Source: DAOVRL01 sp023128595 (GTDB lineage: Bacteria > Planctomycetota > Phycisphaerae > Sedimentisphaerales > Anaerobacaceae). Taken from it: 18,266 nucleotides of DNA. The notes under the pieces are model-generated. The model worked only from the letters and a program-made list of their open reading frames with translations. It had not been told where the DNA came from and made no database searches. This document shows positions 17,529 through 18,266 of this stretch, piece after piece. The DNA lies in the NCBI GenBank assembly GCA_030628155.1, contig DAOVRL010000085.1, forward strand, positions 1 to 18,266, written 5' to 3'. Numbering within the stretch: position 1 is the stretch's first letter; each line of letters starts with the position of its first letter. Position numbers and translations under genes: made by a program.

Positions 17529-17555
17529 CTTTTGATCAATTCTCCGATACTCTTG

Positions 17556-17903
17556 TCAAATATTTTCTTCACTTAGTATTTCCAGAATTTTCTGCTTCAA
17601 TTCCGGCAGGTCTTTGTGCAGGATTTGCCATATAATCTCAAGGTCAATGCCGAAATATTCATGAACAATCCGGTGCCGCAGCCCTACAACCTTATGCCAT
17701 TTTATTTCTGAATATTTTTCTTTGAACTCATCCGGCAGGCGGTTTGCGGCTTCTCCTATAATCTCAAGATTTCTGACAACAGCGTCAACAGATTTCTGGT
17801 CATCTGAAAAGACATCAAACGACAGGTTCTTGATATATTGCTCGATTCTGTCAACAGCCTGACAGATGTCATTCAGTAGTAAGTCAATGGGTCTCTTAGA
17901 CAT
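17556..17903 (-). CDS. hepT: HepT-family toxin (DUF86)
   Basis: HepT is the toxin partner of MntA in HEPN/MNT toxin-antitoxin loci; HEPN proteins are typically RNases. The 115-residue, mostly helical protein shows the HEPN motif R-x4-H-x-Y as Arg76, His81, Tyr83 (RHRIVHEYFG). It also has the upstream block NLEIIGEAANRLPDEF typical of the family. Length is normal, and the catalytic residues are all present, so it could be active. It overlaps mntA by 8 bp and depends on it for translation. The known mechanism in this family is AMPylation of the tyrosine by MntA, which silences the toxin; this is family knowledge, not shown here. AT-rich compared with carB, consistent with acquisition by transfer. 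Confidence 0.9.
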   Translation of the reverse strand: MSKRPIDLLLNDICQAVDRIEQYIKNLSFDVFSDDQKSVDAVVRNLEIIGEAANRLPDEFKEKYSEIKWHKVVGLRHRIVHEYFGIDLEIIWQILHKDLPELKQKILEILSEENI

Positions 17904-18186
17904 AAATCAGTTCCGGCTCGATGAATTTGAATGCCTGGGGAGTAACTGCTCGGCTTGAGACGAGGTCAACTGATGCCTTGAGTGATTTTTCGAGTCTTTC
18001 GGCAAGGGTTACGAATTCCAGGCCTATTGACGGGTCAACCTCGACAAGTATATCCACGTCGCTGCCTTGACGCTGGTCTCCTCTTGCGTACGACCCAAAT
18101 AGAGCCAATTTACGGACTTTACACCGTTTTTGCAGTTGTGGCTTGTCTTTAGCGAGGATTTTAAGGATTTCTTCTTTTGTTATCAT
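17896..18186 (-). CDS. mntA: MntA-type nucleotidyltransferase antitoxin
   Basis: This is the minimal nucleotidyltransferase (MNT) antitoxin, which neutralises HepT by attaching AMP. The 96-residue protein has the motif GS-x10-D-x-D at Gly31-Ser32, Asp43, Asp45 (FGSYARGDQRQGSDVDILVEV is the region 30-50). A third acidic residue, Asp74, is in VDLV. All catalytic residues are present. It is the first gene of the pair, with hepT overlapping its last codons. A sigma70-like promoter at 18216-18244 precedes it. The Shine-Dalgarno is weak (GGGAA about 13 nt upstream). MNT genes without a HEPN partner exist, but the partner is present here, so the assignment is firm. Confidence 0.9.
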   Translation of the reverse strand: MITKEEILKILAKDKPQLQKRCKVRKLALFGSYARGDQRQGSDVDILVEVDPSIGLEFVTLAERLEKSLKASVDLVSSRAVTPQAFKFIEPELIYV

Positions 18187-18215
18187 AGTATTTGTATTCC
18201 CGGAATTTGCCTGTC

Positions 18216-18244
18216 ATTATGGATTCTGCGCCGTGGATAGTCAA
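18216..18244 (-). promoter_or_regulatory. Sigma70-like promoter of mntA-hepT
   Basis: On the minus strand TTGACT (18244-18239, 5 of 6) and CATAAT (18221-18216, 5 of 6) are separated by 17 bp. Transcription would begin near 18209, about 23 nt before the mntA ATG. No operator palindrome is obvious, though the window ends just beyond. Confidence 0.6.
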
Positions 18245-18266
18245 CGCTTTTAACTTTGAATTTTTA

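Noticed and set aside
17523..17559. TTGACA and TATAAT before the repeat protein as a complete promoter
   Set aside because: The spacing is 25 bp, far from the 16-18 bp required; only the -10 is kept as a possible element.

Overview
The window reads as bacterial chromosome, most likely from an uncultured member of the Planctomycetota (Phycisphaerae/Sedimentisphaerales-like). This is an inference, not a database result. It rests on a PEP-CTERM exoprotein ending in a short Arg-rich tail, a PilX-like surface protein, a tandem pair of exported GH29 fucosidases with discoidin domains, and long secreted proteins of unknown function. The core genes are GC-rich. The small accessory genes (hicB, the PEP-CTERM gene, mntA-hepT and the repeat protein) are visibly richer in AT.

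Layout. 1-923: a stand-alone biotin-protein ligase (birA). 952-2989, minus strand: a secreted protein of unknown function, split in two by an apparent one-base frameshift near 1540. 3302-8168: a tightly packed cluster, GH29 fucosidase, GH29 fucosidase, dihydrolipoyl dehydrogenase, joined by two ATGA stop/start overlaps. A palindrome that could be an operator lies before it. 8169-10077: an accessory stretch holding an orphan HicB antitoxin on the minus strand, a PEP-CTERM protein whose promoter spacer contains a run of 12 C, a strong terminator, and a MITE-like element of about 355 bp with long imperfect inverted repeats. 10078-11758: lipB and lipA overlap by 11 bp. Both carry four-unit heptamer repeat arrays inside the coding frame, and lipB has about 40 extra codons made of dispersed-repeat sequence between two conserved blocks. 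11924-13330: a PilX-N-like membrane-anchored protein with its own promoter and a terminator overlapping its stop codon. 13588-16788: carB, the large subunit of carbamoyl-phosphate synthase, with a good promoter. 16968-17138, minus strand: the last 56 codons of a dihydropteroate synthase gene (folP), evidently a truncated relic. 17241-18186, minus strand: an AT-rich toxin-antitoxin locus, mntA then hepT, followed by a small protein of three 28-29 residue repeats.

How the genes fit together. lpd, lipB and lipA all serve lipoate-dependent 2-oxoacid dehydrogenases: LipB moves octanoate onto the carrier domain, LipA inserts sulfur, and Lpd reoxidises the lipoyl arm. They look like one lipoate neighbourhood split by the accessory stretch at 8169-10077. 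The two fucosidases are exported and would release L-fucose from outside glycans; their coupling to lpd is positional and need not be functional. No intact transposase, tRNA, rRNA or CRISPR array was seen. The most unusual signals are the repeat sequence domesticated inside lipB and lipA, the candidate phase-variable poly-C promoter, and the MITE-like element.
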